From: Clostridia bacterium
GTDB taxonomy: Bacteria; Bacillota; Clostridia; Christensenellales; Aristaeellaceae
DNA: 64,000 nt
Direction of reading: 5' to 3'
Assembly: GCA_017547285.1 (NCBI GenBank)
Contig: JAFYQB010000117.1
Location: 62,001 to 126,000, forward strand
Shown: positions 8,358 to 16,460 of the stretch, in pieces
How the letters are laid out: each line of letters starts with the position of its first letter
Position numbering within the stretch: position 1 is the first letter of the stretch
Made by a program: the position numbers and the translations under genes
Notes under the pieces: generated by a model
Database searches by the model: none
What the model was told of the DNA's origin: nothing
Seen by the model: only the letters and a program-made list of their open reading frames with translations

Positions 8358-8629
8358 GTTCTTTTTCCAACCCGGAACAGTTTTGCGGGCTTATGCGGCT
8401 GTTCATAGTGAATGCCATCCACTCTTCCAGCCAGCTCCACACGTCCCTCTTCCAGAAGCAGTTTGCTCACATGCAGATTTTCACCCGTGATGACCATTGT
8501 ACCGCTATCCACATTCAGAACAACTTCATTTCCATGAAAACTGCATACGTCGCTTACACCTGAAACCGATGCCTGCCTGCGTTGATCCACCATCACTTTG
8601 TGCGCGGTGCCGCGCTGCATCTCCCCCAT
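8354..8629 (-). CDS. yabP: Sporulation protein YabP
   Basis: A 91-residue soluble protein of the YabP/YqfC family, needed for a late stage of endospore formation. It shows the family pattern HKVMVDQRRQASVSGVSDVCSF, a central SGTMVITGENLHVSKL and the C-terminal LEEGRVELAGRVDGI. AGGAGG lies 7 nt before the ATG. First gene of the yabP-yabQ-divIC unit on the minus strand; yabQ starts inside its last codons. The presence of this gene suggests, but does not prove, that the organism can sporulate. Confidence 0.9.
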   Translation of the reverse strand: MGEMQRGTAHKVMVDQRRQASVSGVSDVCSFHGNEVVLNVDSGTMVITGENLHVSKLLLEEGRVELAGRVDGIHYEQPHKPAKLFRVGKRT

Positions 8630-8700
8630 ACGCCAACCTCCTTGCGAGGTATAATATGCGTGCGGTGATCAAAACAGACCGCCCTGGGGGGCTGCATCGT

Positions 8701-10002
8701 TTATACCGGCAGTATTTTATCTATTTCTTTGTGAGTCAGACCGATGATACCGCTGTTAAGTTCCGTCAGTGTCTGTCCGCTGCCGTAGAGCCTATATTTA
8801 TAGGTACAAAGGCCTTCCATGCCCATGGGGCCGCGCGCATGGATCTTTCCTGTAGCTATGCCCACCTCCGCGCCAAAACCAAACAGGAATCCATCTGCAA
8901 AACGGGTGGAGCAGTTGGCAAACACGTCTGCGCTGTCAACGAGTGTCATAAAAGTATGAATATTGTCTGCATTAGTAGTCAATATAGAGTCGGTGTGATG
9001 GGAACCATACTGATTAATGTGTTCAATGGCTTCCTGCATGGAATCCACCACTTTAACAGAAAGCACGGCGTCCAGATATTCCGTTTTCCAGTCCTCTTCG
9101 TTGGCTTCCATACATTCGATAAAGGTGCAGGTACGAACATCACCTCGCAGTTCCACATTCTTTTTGTCCAATTCCGCTTTGACCAGCGGCAAAAATTTCT
9201 TTGCTATTCCCGCATGCACAAGCATCGTCTCTGCAGCGTTACAAACACTCAAATTCTGAGTTTTACTGTCTACCGTCAGTTTTACAGCCTGTGGAATATC
9301 AGCATATTCATCCACATATACATGGCACAGACCATCCGCATGACCCAGCACGGGAATTTCGCTGTTTTGCATAATATAGCGAACAAAAGCATTGGAACCA
9401 CGCGGGATAATAAGATCAATCCATTCGTGAAGTTTCAGCATTTCCTGCACATCCCCTCGGGAATGCAGCAGGTTACACCAGCCTGCAGGAAGGCCGCATT
9501 CAGATGTAGCTTCCAGAATCAGCTCCGTCAGCTTTTCATTGGTCTGCATGGCTTCCCTTCCGCCCTTGAGAAGCACTGCGTTTCCGCTCTTTAAGCACAG
9601 GGAGGAAATCTGAATGAGCGCATCCGGGCGACTTTCAAAAATCACGCCGACTACACCGATGGGGCAAGCCACGCGATACAGGTTGAGACCCGGGCTGAGT
9701 TCTTTGGCATACTGAACATGCCCCAGCGGATCAGGCAGCTCGGCCAGTGAACGCAGACCTTCCGCCATGCGGGCACACTTGGTTTGGTTTAGTTTCAGGC
9801 GGCCCAGAAGCGGCGCGCTCAGACCTTCTGCCTCCGCCTTTTGTACATCCATTACATTGGCCTCCAGAATGGCCATTTGATTTTGTTCCAGCTTATCTGC
9901 AAGCGCAAGTAAAACAGCATTGCGCTTTTCAAGGGAGGCGCTCGCCAGCTGCAATGCGGCGTTTCTCGCGTTCTTTGCCATATCAAGGATGGTGATGCTC
10001 AA
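8701..10002 (-). CDS. proA: Glutamate-5-semialdehyde dehydrogenase (gamma-glutamyl phosphate reductase)
   Basis: Second step of proline synthesis: NADPH-dependent reduction of gamma-glutamyl phosphate. About 433 residues, normal for ProA. Seen are the NAD(P) region CPIGVVGVIFESRPDA, GNAVLLKGGREA, the PRGSNAFVRYI segment, the catalytic cysteine in LSVCNAAETMLVH and a C-terminal TGKIHARGPMGMEGL. The start is uncertain: TTG at 10002 has GGAG 8 nt upstream and matches the usual ProA N-terminus, while a GTG three codons earlier overlaps that site. proB is not next to it. The gene stands alone, facing away from smpB. Confidence 0.95.
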   Translation of the reverse strand: MSITILDMAKNARNAALQLASASLEKRNAVLLALADKLEQNQMAILEANVMDVQKAEAEGLSAPLLGRLKLNQTKCARMAEGLRSLAELPDPLGHVQYAKELSPGLNLYRVACPIGVVGVIFESRPDALIQISSLCLKSGNAVLLKGGREAMQTNEKLTELILEATSECGLPAGWCNLLHSRGDVQEMLKLHEWIDLIIPRGSNAFVRYIMQNSEIPVLGHADGLCHVYVDEYADIPQAVKLTVDSKTQNLSVCNAAETMLVHAGIAKKFLPLVKAELDKKNVELRGDVRTCTFIECMEANEEDWKTEYLDAVLSVKVVDSMQEAIEHINQYGSHHTDSILTTNADNIHTFMTLVDSADVFANCSTRFADGFLFGFGAEVGIATGKIHARGPMGMEGLCTYKYRLYGSGQTLTELNSGIIGLTHKEIDKILPV

Positions 10003-10068
10003 AATGATCACTCCATTCTGTTAGCGTATTGCAGTCATTATACGGCAGTTTGGGATGTGTGGCAAGGC

Positions 10069-10098
10069 TTGCGTTTTGTACTTCTTTTGTGTTATAAT
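10069..10098 (+). promoter_or_regulatory. Sigma-A promoter for smpB-ssrA
   Basis: TTGCGT at 10069-10074, 18-nt spacer, perfect TATAAT at 10093-10098, about 40 nt ahead of the smpB start. Confidence 0.7.
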
Positions 10099-10138
10099 CG
10101 CAGGGTCTGCGAAATAGACCGTGAAAGGAGGTTTCCCC

Positions 10139-10606
10139 ATGCCGCATCAGAAGGGCATCAAAATCATTGCCCAAAATAAAAAGGCGTATCACGAGTACTT
10201 CGTGGAGGAAACCTACGAGTGCGGTCTGGCGCTCAAGGGCACGGAGGTCAAATCCATGCGTCAGGGACGTGTGAATTTGAAGGAAAGCTTTTGCATGATC
10301 CGGCAAATGGAGATTTTTGCCGAGGGCATGCACATCAGTCCCTACGAACAGGGAAGCTTTTCCAACACCGATCCCCTGCGTCCAAAGAAGCTGCTGATGC
10401 ACAAGGCGGAGATTCGCAAGCTGAGCGGACTGGTTGCCCGTCAGGGCTATACGCTGATTCCTTTGAAGGTGTATTTGAAGGATGGCCGCATGAAGCTTGA
10501 ACTTGGCCTGTGCCGCGGCAAGCATCTGCATGACAAGCGCGATTCCGCCGCAGAGCGCGATGCCAAGCGCGAGATGGACCGCGCCATCCGTGAGCGGATG
10601 AAGTAA
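10139..10606 (+). CDS. smpB: SsrA-binding protein SmpB
   Basis: Binds tmRNA and carries it into stalled ribosomes for trans-translation. The 155-residue protein shows the OB-fold signature: [40 protein letters not shown], later RPKKLLMHK, and the basic tail with [27 protein letters not shown]. The ATG at 10139 is chosen over an in-frame GTG six codons upstream because AGGAGG ends 7 nt before it. The ssrA gene for its RNA partner begins 26 nt downstream, the common smpB-ssrA arrangement. Confidence 0.97.
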   Translation: MPHQKGIKIIAQNKKAYHEYFVEETYECGLALKGTEVKSMRQGRVNLKESFCMIRQMEIFAEGMHISPYEQGSFSNTDPLRPKKLLMHKAEIRKLSGLVARQGYTLIPLKVYLKDGRMKLELGLCRGKHLHDKRDSAAERDAKREMDRAIRERMK

Positions 10607-10632
10607 CCCAGATCTCTATTGTCAACATACAC

Positions 10633-10980
10633 GGGGGTGTTCTGGTTTCGACGGGAGTTGACGAAGGTACGGTAAGCGAGCCGCGGACCCTGAACCGCGT
10701 AAAAACGGGGAAAAACAATAACTGACAATAGCGATTTCGCTTTCGCGGCCTAAGGGCTGCGCGTTGGCCCGGAGCGCCCACAGCTTCGGTCACCAGCGTC
10801 ATTAAAGTGGGGAACGAGCACGTTAAAGCTTTGAAACGCTGCCCGTAATTATGAAGCTACCGATGGCGTGAGCCCGTCATGAGGCGTACGCAGGGGGGAA
10901 TCCCAAAATCGTGACTGCGCTCGGAGAAAACCGTATCGGCGTGCTTTCGGACGGGGGTTCGATTCCCCTCACCTCCACCA
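10633..10980 (+). ncRNA. ssrA: Transfer-messenger RNA (tmRNA)
   Basis: Rescues stalled ribosomes and tags the unfinished protein for proteolysis. The 5' end GGGGGTG pairs with CACCTCC before an encoded ACCA, forming the alanyl acceptor stem. The start TGTTCTGGTTTCGACGGG and the T-arm GGGGGTTCGATTCCCCT are hallmark tmRNA parts. At 348 nt it is a normal one-piece length. The tag reading frame lies at 10709-10753. Confidence 0.97.
10709..10753 (+). other. tmRNA tag reading frame
   Basis: In frame with the TAA at 10751 the RNA encodes GKTITDNSDFAFAA if translation resumes at the GGA codon at 10709. The ending AFAA replaces the more common ALAA. The resume codon is inferred; a start one or a few codons later would give a shorter tag with the same ending. 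Confidence 0.6.
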
Positions 10981-11036
10981 TATAAGACCGATTATTTTGA
11001 TACGAAAGTATCTGAATGGTCGGTCTTATATTTGCA
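10981..11036 (+). terminator. Intrinsic terminator of ssrA
   Basis: TATAAGACCGA (10981-10991) pairs with TCGGTCTTATA (11020-11030). Inside it GATAC-GAAA-GTATC forms a second stem with a GAAA loop. A short T-rich stretch follows. Confidence 0.8.
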
Positions 11037-11059
11037 ATTTTACAAATCTATGTTACGAT
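11032..11059 (+). promoter_or_regulatory. Possible promoter for the GyrI-like gene
   Basis: TTGCAA at 11032-11037, 16-nt spacer, TACGAT at 11054-11059. Imperfect boxes; the gene needs its own promoter because the ssrA terminator lies directly upstream. Confidence 0.4.
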
Positions 11060-11094
11060 CAGTTAAACAAACTTGAATTTGACGGAGGTGTAAT

Positions 11095-11559
11095 ATGAAA
11101 ATTGAAAAACAAATGAAGGCTTCGTTCTCTGTAATTGGTAAAGAAGGCTCAACCTTGGATGGTCAAGGCTTTATTCAAAAATTGTGGGAGGATGCCAATT
11201 CTCATTTTAGTGAAGTCCAGGCATTGGCTAAGAAAGATGAAAATGGCAATTTAATTGGTATTTGGGGCGCGATGTCTGATTACACCCATTCCTTCAAACC
11301 TTGGGAAGAAAACTTCAGCAAGGGTCTATACCTTGCTGGCATTGAATGCACGGATGATGCATACGCACCAGATGGGTGGACAAAATGGACGATTCCAAGT
11401 TATGAGTATCTTTGTGTAGAGGTTGAGAGCGAAAGCACTTTTTTAGATGTGCTGGATTATATGAATACAAACAGCATTGCCTTGGTAGGTGCTGTCCATG
11501 ACTTTACTTGCCCATCGAGTGGAAAAAACTATATGTATTTTCCGATAAGAACGCTTTGA
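11095..11559 (+). CDS. GyrI-like / effector-binding domain protein
   Basis: A 154-residue single-domain protein resembling the GyrI-like small-molecule-binding fold, which forms the effector domain of some AraC/MerR regulators and also occurs alone. Supporting features are the start KQMKASFSVIGKEGS, the middle IWGAMSDYTHSFKPWEENFSKGLYLAGIECTDD, the IPSYEYLCVEVESE strand and the closing YFPIR. No DNA-binding domain is present. GGAGG lies 7 nt before the ATG. The gene and its flanks are visibly richer in A/T than the smpB-ssrA neighbourhood, and it lies directly behind ssrA, a common site of inserted DNA. Function unknown; binding of a drug or metabolite is the family expectation. Confidence 0.7.
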   Translation: MKIEKQMKASFSVIGKEGSTLDGQGFIQKLWEDANSHFSEVQALAKKDENGNLIGIWGAMSDYTHSFKPWEENFSKGLYLAGIECTDDAYAPDGWTKWTIPSYEYLCVEVESESTFLDVLDYMNTNSIALVGAVHDFTCPSSGKNYMYFPIRTL

Positions 11560-11586
11560 CAAATTCCAATTTGTCGAATTCTTTTC
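11558..11586 (+). terminator. Weak AT-rich hairpin after the GyrI-like gene
   Basis: GACAAATT and AATTTGTC (11558-11575) form a short stem around a CC centre, with TTTT at 11582-11585. It overlaps the stop codon of the gene. Confidence 0.45.
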
Positions 11587-11589
11587 ATG

Positions 11590-11643
11590 AGGGTTGCATT
11601 TTCCTCTGATGGTTGCAACTCCGATGCAACCCTTATGCAACCA
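11590..11643. repeat. Cluster of four GGTTGCA half-sites in inverted pairs
   Basis: AGGGTTGCAT (11590-11599) is the exact inverse of ATGCAACCCT (11624-11633), and TGGTTGCA (11610-11617) of TGCAACCA (11636-11643). The pairs cross one another (A-B-A'-B'). They lie between the GyrI-like gene and a bidirectional terminator. Role unknown: operator sites, a pseudoknot in RNA, or the foot of a lost mobile element are options. Confidence 0.6.
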
Positions 11644-11676
11644 TATAAAACCGTATCATTATTATCAACTGTTGCC

Positions 11677-11712
11677 AAAAAAATCCTGAAACATTTGTTT
11701 CAGGATTTTTTT
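11677..11712. terminator. Bidirectional intrinsic terminator
   Basis: ATCCTGAAAC pairs with GTTTCAGGAT around the loop ATTT, flanked by a run of A on the left and T on the right, so it can stop transcription from both sides. It lies 3 nt past the end of the beta-helix gene. Confidence 0.85.
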
Positions 11713-11714
11713 AT

Positions 11715-12788
11715 TCAACGGAATTCTGGAACTTTCATCCCTTCACCGCCTGTCGCTTTGCTCGCAATCCAGGCTACATTTTCGCAGGAGCCTTCATAGA
11801 GCTTTTCTGTTCCGACAGTTCCGCGGAAGGCGCAGGACATTACCACCAGATGACCGCCCAGATGCCTGATGGCTGTAGACTGTTTGAGTCCCATCAGCTT
11901 ATTATTGAAAAAATCACAGTTGACAAGTCTGGTATCACTGTGTATCTGATAACCAATTTCTGCAGTATCAGCATAACAGCCATCCAACACATTGCATCCG
12001 CCGTGAATATCAAAGGAGATGGAACCAAGCAGCATTTCAGGAACAGCATTCTGGTACTGCTGCTGTTCCTGTTCACCATACACACCGTTGTTCAGCTTCA
12101 TCTTACGTTCACCGTAGATTTGCGACCAGTCTTTTACCGAAATGTCAAGTGGTGGCACAGTTCCGCTCCACAGATGGCATCGCGTAATGCGGTTGGCACT
12201 TCCCCACATCTGCATACCAATGGTATAGTCCACTACAATGCAGTCATTATAGTGCGCATCGTGCTTATCAGACCAGATACCGATGTTTCCGCTCAAACCT
12301 TTCATGGTGCACTTGCAATATACATTATTGCAAATCAGCTCATAGATGTGTCCAGCGCGATTCCCGCCCACATACAGACCATATTTCCTGCCGTTATGCA
12401 GCGATATGTTGGTGATGGTAAAATGATGCGCATTGGTAATGGCAAGGCAGCTTGCCAGACCATTGCCTTCAATATCGCCGCCACGAATAAACAAACCCAG
12501 GTTATCGTATACTGTTCCATCGTCATTAAACAATGTAAGCTCATGGTAATTGCCTGCAGCCGCATACTCCACCACAAATTCCATTTCTTTTTTGGCAATC
12601 AGCCGTGCTGCCGGATGCATATCCAATGAACAACGATTTCTGATATAAAGAGTTTCAGTGATTTCATAATCTCCCCTGGGAATACACAAGATGCCATTTG
12701 GCGTTGCATCAATTGCACGCTGGATACGTGCAGAATCGCTGCTTTCTCCTTCCAGTCTGGGAAACTGGCTCAAAATATGGTCGTACAC
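11715..12788 (-). CDS. Right-handed beta-helix protein, pectate-lyase/GH28-like fold
   Basis: A 357-residue protein with the layout of parallel beta-helix carbohydrate-active proteins. An N-terminal SARIQRAIDATPNGILCIPRGDYEITETLYI segment is typical of pectate-lyase-superfamily caps. Irregular repeats follow, rich in G, N, and I/V-x-N/D-C steps (FTITNISLHNG, NRITRCHLWSG, NVLDGCYADTAE, RLVNCDFFNN). No signal peptide is seen, so it may act inside the cell on imported oligosaccharides. GTG start at 12788 with GGGAGG 8 nt upstream. It faces the sialidase-fold gene with about 140 nt between starts. Catalytic residues cannot be named; substrate unknown. Confidence 0.7.
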   Translation of the reverse strand: MYDHILSQFPRLEGESSDSARIQRAIDATPNGILCIPRGDYEITETLYIRNRCSLDMHPAARLIAKKEMEFVVEYAAAGNYHELTLFNDDGTVYDNLGLFIRGGDIEGNGLASCLAITNAHHFTITNISLHNGRKYGLYVGGNRAGHIYELICNNVYCKCTMKGLSGNIGIWSDKHDAHYNDCIVVDYTIGMQMWGSANRITRCHLWSGTVPPLDISVKDWSQIYGERKMKLNNGVYGEQEQQQYQNAVPEMLLGSISFDIHGGCNVLDGCYADTAEIGYQIHSDTRLVNCDFFNNKLMGLKQSTAIRHLGGHLVVMSCAFRGTVGTEKLYEGSCENVAWIASKATGGEGMKVPEFR

Positions 12789-12929
12789 ACTATTTTCCTC
12801 CCTGTTTACTTTAATAGTACGTTTACCACTTTTGTTTATTGCTTATACTTTATCACACATCCTTCAGAAAAGCTACGAATTGACAAACTTTTGCTTTACC
12901 GTTACACTGATTCAAAGGAGGATGAAAAT

Positions 12930-13931
12930 ATGCTTATTTTCCAACCGGATCTTTATTTTCCACAGTGTCACGCAAGCTGCCTTCTCCCTCTGGATCATGA
13001 ACAGATCCTTTGCGTCTATTTTGCCGGTTCGCATGAGAAAGCCAACGATGTTGGCATCTGGTTAAGCGAATACGATTCGTTAAAATGGCTTCCACCGCGT
13101 CTGATTGCGAAGCTCAACGATGAACCCCACTGGAATCCTGTCATTTTTCCTGTCAAAAACGGTATTCGTCTCGTTTTCAAAGTCGGAAAGGAAATTCCGC
13201 ATTGGCGCAGTTACACCATGATTTCTCATGATAACGGGCGTACATGGTCAAGCCCGGCTCCATATACCGATAATCCAGCGGGCGGTCCTGTACGGTCAAA
13301 GCCGTTACGTCTTTCCAGCGGTGAACTGCTCGCGCCCAATTCAGATGAAAACGGCGCCTGGCTGCCACGGGTGGATGTTTCAACTAACGAGGGTCTTACC
13401 TTTGAGCGCCGAGCTCAAATTCCAGTCAATCTGGTTTATCCTGCTGAGTCGGATTACATTTGCGGTCGCGGCGCTATTCAGCCTACATTATGGGAAAGCG
13501 AACCCAATCATGTGCACGCGCTTCTTCGTACAAGCGCCGGCACTGTTTACCGTTCTGATTCGACAGATGGCGGACGAATCTGGAAACGGGCTTATCCGTT
13601 GGCTGTACCCAATAACAATAGTGGTATCGATGTCGCTCGTGCACCAGACGGACGGCTTTTCCTCGCGCTCAATCCAACCAGCGGCGATTTTGTCAAACGT
13701 ACTCCTCTATGTATTTTCGAAAGTAATGATAATGGAAATACGTTTTATCCATTTCAAATCGTCAATGGTGAGCCGCTGAATGAGTGGACCGGCGAAACAG
13801 CCGAATTTTCATATCCCTCGCTCGTCCTGAAGGAACAAAAACTGCATTTAAGTTATACATACAACCGAAAATCAATTGCCTACTGGACGTGCGCCATTCC
13901 TGCAAAGACGGAACAAGGCAGAAAACTCTGA
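12930..13931 (+). CDS. Sialidase-fold (BNR/Asp-box) protein
   Basis: A 333-residue six-bladed beta-propeller candidate. Asp-box repeats are seen: SHDNGRTW, STDGGRIW and a weaker SNDNGNTF. Other sialidase-like parts are HWNPVIFPVKNGIRLVFKVG, PVRSKPLRLSSGELLAPN, and YPSLVLKEQKLHLSYTYNR near the end. No signal peptide is present. The start ATG at 12930 follows AAGGAGG by 8 nt; an open frame further upstream lacks such a site. The BNR_2-type family includes proteins acting on sugars other than sialic acid, so the substrate is left open. No sialic-acid lyase or kinase is in the window. Confidence 0.8.
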   Translation: MLIFQPDLYFPQCHASCLLPLDHEQILCVYFAGSHEKANDVGIWLSEYDSLKWLPPRLIAKLNDEPHWNPVIFPVKNGIRLVFKVGKEIPHWRSYTMISHDNGRTWSSPAPYTDNPAGGPVRSKPLRLSSGELLAPNSDENGAWLPRVDVSTNEGLTFERRAQIPVNLVYPAESDYICGRGAIQPTLWESEPNHVHALLRTSAGTVYRSDSTDGGRIWKRAYPLAVPNNNSGIDVARAPDGRLFLALNPTSGDFVKRTPLCIFESNDNGNTFYPFQIVNGEPLNEWTGETAEFSYPSLVLKEQKLHLSYTYNRKSIAYWTCAIPAKTEQGRKL

Positions 13932-13952
13932 CAATGCAGAGTTTTCTTTTTA
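13920..13952 (+). terminator. Intrinsic terminator after the sialidase-fold gene
   Basis: AGAAAACTCTG (13920-13930) pairs with CAGAGTTTTCT (13937-13947), followed by TTTTTAT. It overlaps the stop codon and may also serve the convergent dehydrogenase gene. Confidence 0.8.
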
Positions 13953-14966
13953 TGCCATGGTTTCCAGCATTTTTTCTGTCACTTCATACAGAACATCCTG
14001 TCCATTCATATACCGTATGCATTCGTCAAGCATGTATTCTCCCATACGATGAACTTCATGCCCAGATGAACCCGCCATATGCGGTGTTAAAAAGACATTG
14101 GGCAATTCATAAAGCTCAGATTCCTGCGATGGCGGTTCCGGAAAAGTAACATCCAATGCGGCCGTCCTGGTGGGAACCTGTTTTAAAGCAAGGATCAGAT
14201 CTTCTTCAACCACTTGTGCTCCCCGACCGGTATTGATAAAAACGGCAAAAGGTTTCATTTTATCAAACAGTTCACCATTTATGATCCCCACAGTCTGTGG
14301 GTTATTTGCCAGATGATTGGAAATGACGTCGCTCTGCTCAAAAAGAGTTTCCAAATCACACAATTCCACGCCGAGTTGATTTGCTTTTTCCGGCGGAAGA
14401 AAAGGATCGAATACCAAAATACGAATATGTTCCAGAACAAGATGGATTTTTTGGATGACCATGCGTCCTATCATTCCTGCGCCGATAATTCCCACTGTTA
14501 TTTCATAATTTCCCGGGAAATTTTCTAACGTTTTTTCTTTTCTTTTGAGATATCCTTTTTCACCCGAGGCCGGAAGCACCAACCGACAGAAGTATCCTTT
14601 GGATGCCAGAATAATATGAGCAAGGGTGAACTCCGCAACCGGAACAGCATTGGCAGCCCACGCGCTGAACACCTTTACACCGCGCTTCAAAAACGGCCGT
14701 GCAAAGCGCTGCACAGATCCGGCTGCATAAAACACACACTTCAGCTGCGGAAACAGATGCAGAATTTTTTCTTCTGAAAGTTCACACATTCCCCACGTAG
14801 AAAACAAAAAATCAATTTCACAAAAATTTTGGCTTTCAAGTTCATTTTCGGCAAATACACGTTCTCCATACGGGAATGAAACCATCTTCATCAACGCTGC
14901 TACGGTATCTGTAGAATAAACATTTCGTATGTTTCGCTCATCGCCAATAAAAACAGCCTTTTGCAT
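13950..14966 (-). CDS. D-isomer-specific 2-hydroxyacid dehydrogenase family protein
   Basis: NAD(P)-dependent oxidoreductase of 338 residues. The C-terminal Rossmann domain begins at about 150 with VGIIGAGMIGRMV. The NTGRG motif carries the conserved Arg, DVTFPEPP holds the acid, and TPHMAGSS the catalytic His. The N-terminal catalytic domain lacks a recognisable substrate motif. A family member in a glycan region could act on sugar acids or 2-keto acids, but this is a guess. ATG with GGAGTGG upstream. Confidence 0.87.
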   Translation of the reverse strand: MQKAVFIGDERNIRNVYSTDTVAALMKMVSFPYGERVFAENELESQNFCEIDFLFSTWGMCELSEEKILHLFPQLKCVFYAAGSVQRFARPFLKRGVKVFSAWAANAVPVAEFTLAHIILASKGYFCRLVLPASGEKGYLKRKEKTLENFPGNYEITVGIIGAGMIGRMVIQKIHLVLEHIRILVFDPFLPPEKANQLGVELCDLETLFEQSDVISNHLANNPQTVGIINGELFDKMKPFAVFINTGRGAQVVEEDLILALKQVPTRTAALDVTFPEPPSQESELYELPNVFLTPHMAGSSGHEVHRMGEYMLDECIRYMNGQDVLYEVTEKMLETMA

Positions 14967-15067
14967 TTGTGTTCCACTCCAACATTACAAGTTGATATTA
15001 AAAATATTCTATCATCCGTATTCAACAGCGTCAATAAATCTTTATTTAAAAAACTTTCAATCAGCCA

Positions 15068-15095
15068 TTGACAAAACACAGAATCATGATATAAT
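15068..15095 (+). promoter_or_regulatory. Consensus sigma-A promoter for tRNA-Pro
   Basis: Perfect TTGACA (15068-15073), 16-nt spacer, perfect TATAAT (15090-15095), 11 nt before the tRNA. Confidence 0.85.
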
Positions 15096-15106
15096 AAAAA
15101 AGTCGC

Positions 15107-15183
15107 CTGGGTGTAGCGCAGTTTGGTAGCGTGCTTGAATGGGGTTCAAGAGGCCGGAGGTTCGAATCCTCTCACCCAGACCA
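15107..15183 (+). tRNA. tRNA-Pro (anticodon GGG)
   Basis: Acceptor CTGGGTG pairs with CACCCAG, discriminator A, encoded CCA. The anticodon stem CTTGA/TCAAG closes the loop ATGGGGT, giving anticodon GGG. The T-arm contains GGTTCGAATCC. Length 77 nt with CCA. Confidence 0.95.
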
Positions 15184-15184
15184 C

Positions 15185-15217
15185 AAAGACTTGCAGAATC
15201 GCAAGTCTTTTTTTATT
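15185..15217 (+). terminator. Intrinsic terminator of tRNA-Pro
   Basis: AAAGACTTGC (15185-15194) pairs with GCAAGTCTTT (15201-15210) and is followed by more T. From here to the next promoter at 15360 nothing else was recognised. Confidence 0.85.
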
Positions 15218-15359
15218 TCAAAAATCACCAATAAAAAACGCATTGCACCTATTAATGCGCCTTCAGAAGCCCTGATTAATGAGAACAACTTCAGTTGCGC
15301 ATTGCTTTGCGCCTGGTTTTCATGCGGTTCGATAATTTTTACAAAACAGAAGCTCCGTC

Positions 15360-15388
15360 TTGATTGATTGCTGCAAAGAAGGTATAAT
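15360..15388 (+). promoter_or_regulatory. Probable promoter for the GH130-GH38-peptidase unit
   Basis: TTGATT (15360-15365), 17-nt spacer, perfect TATAAT (15383-15388), about 50 nt before the GH130 start. Confidence 0.65.
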
Positions 15389-15438
15389 GAATTTACTTCT
15401 TTATTAGTTCACCCAAATCTTTGCTGGAGGAATCGAAT

Positions 15439-16437
15439 ATGACTAAAATCATCGGAAAAGCTTTGCCCAATATGCCCTGGGAGGATAAGCCGGAAGGATG
15501 TACCGAACCTGTATGGCGCTACAGTCAGAACCCTATTATCAACCGTTTCGGCAACAAGCGCTCCAACAGTGTTTTCAACAGCGCGGTTGTCCCCTTCAAA
15601 GAAGGCTATGCCGGTGTGTTCCGCTGCGACAGCCGTTCCATCAGCATGGATCTGTTCAAGGGCTACAGCAAAAACGCTTTGGATTGGGAAATCAGCAACG
15701 AACCGCTTGAATTTGAAGATGACTGCGATCCCGAGGTGCTCAACAAAGAATACCGTTATGACGCACGCATTACGCCCATTGAAGACAAGTATTACATTAC
15801 CTGGTGCAATGGTTATCACGGTCCCACCATCGGCGTCGGCTGGACCAAAGATTTTGAAACCTTCCACCAGCTGGAAAATGCCTATCTGCCCTATAACCGA
15901 AACGGCGTGCTCTTCCCCCGCAAAATCAACGGTATGTATATGATGATGAGCCGTCCCAGCGATACCGGCCATACGCCCTTTGGCGACATTTACGTCAGCC
16001 AGTCTCCCGATATGGAGTTCTGGGGCCGTCATCGCTTTATGATGGGAACCGTGCCCGGAAACACCTCCGCATGGCAGGCCACCAAGATCGGCGCCGGCCC
16101 GACTCCCATTGAAACCGATGAAGGCTGGCTTCTTATCTATCACGGCGTACTCAATACCTGCAACGGTTTTGTATACCGTATGGGCGTAGCGATCCTTGAT
16201 ATCGATGAGCCCTGGAAGGTAAAGCACCGTTCTGCAGATTACATTATGGCCCCCTGGGAACTGTATGAGTGCGTGGGCGATGTTCCCAACGTAGTCTTCC
16301 CCTGTGCGACTCTGCAGGATGCAGATACCGGGCGCATCGCTATTTATTACGGCTGCGCAGATACTGTGACCGGCGTTGCTTTCACCACTGTAGACGAACT
16401 GGTGAATTTCTGCAAGGAACACGATATGAACAAGTAA
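15439..16437 (+). CDS. GH130 beta-mannoside phosphorylase
   Basis: Phosphorolysis of beta-1,4-linked mannosides to mannose-1-phosphate in the cytoplasm. The 332-residue protein is a five-bladed propeller of GH130. Seen are [24 protein letters not shown], the [16 protein letters not shown] blade with the conserved Asp, [22 protein letters not shown] and [22 protein letters not shown] near the end. The length suits the mannooligosaccharide / mannosyl-GlcNAc type (GH130_2) better than the longer mannosylglucose enzymes, but subfamily is inferred. The ATG at 15439 follows GGAGG by 8 nt. It is 23 nt ahead of the GH38 gene, so mannose release from one glycan is a likely joint task. Confidence 0.87.
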   Translation: MTKIIGKALPNMPWEDKPEGCTEPVWRYSQNPIINRFGNKRSNSVFNSAVVPFKEGYAGVFRCDSRSISMDLFKGYSKNALDWEISNEPLEFEDDCDPEVLNKEYRYDARITPIEDKYYITWCNGYHGPTIGVGWTKDFETFHQLENAYLPYNRNGVLFPRKINGMYMMMSRPSDTGHTPFGDIYVSQSPDMEFWGRHRFMMGTVPGNTSAWQATKIGAGPTPIETDEGWLLIYHGVLNTCNGFVYRMGVAILDIDEPWKVKHRSADYIMAPWELYECVGDVPNVVFPCATLQDADTGRIAIYYGCADTVTGVAFTTVDELVNFCKEHDMNK

Positions 16438-16460
16438 AACTTCGAAAGCGAGGTTTTGAT

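Noticed and set aside
10981-11714. Prophage or integrative element at ssrA
   Set aside because: No integrase, no phage gene and no duplicated ssrA end were seen; only base composition and position suggest transfer.
12777-12929. Longer N-terminus for the sialidase-fold protein
   Set aside because: The extra 51 residues lack a good ribosome site and overlap the divergent beta-helix start; AAGGAGG marks 12930.
16269-16460. Longer N-terminus for the GH38 enzyme
   Set aside because: The extension would overlap GH130 by over 160 nt in another frame; ATG 16461 has its own ribosome site.
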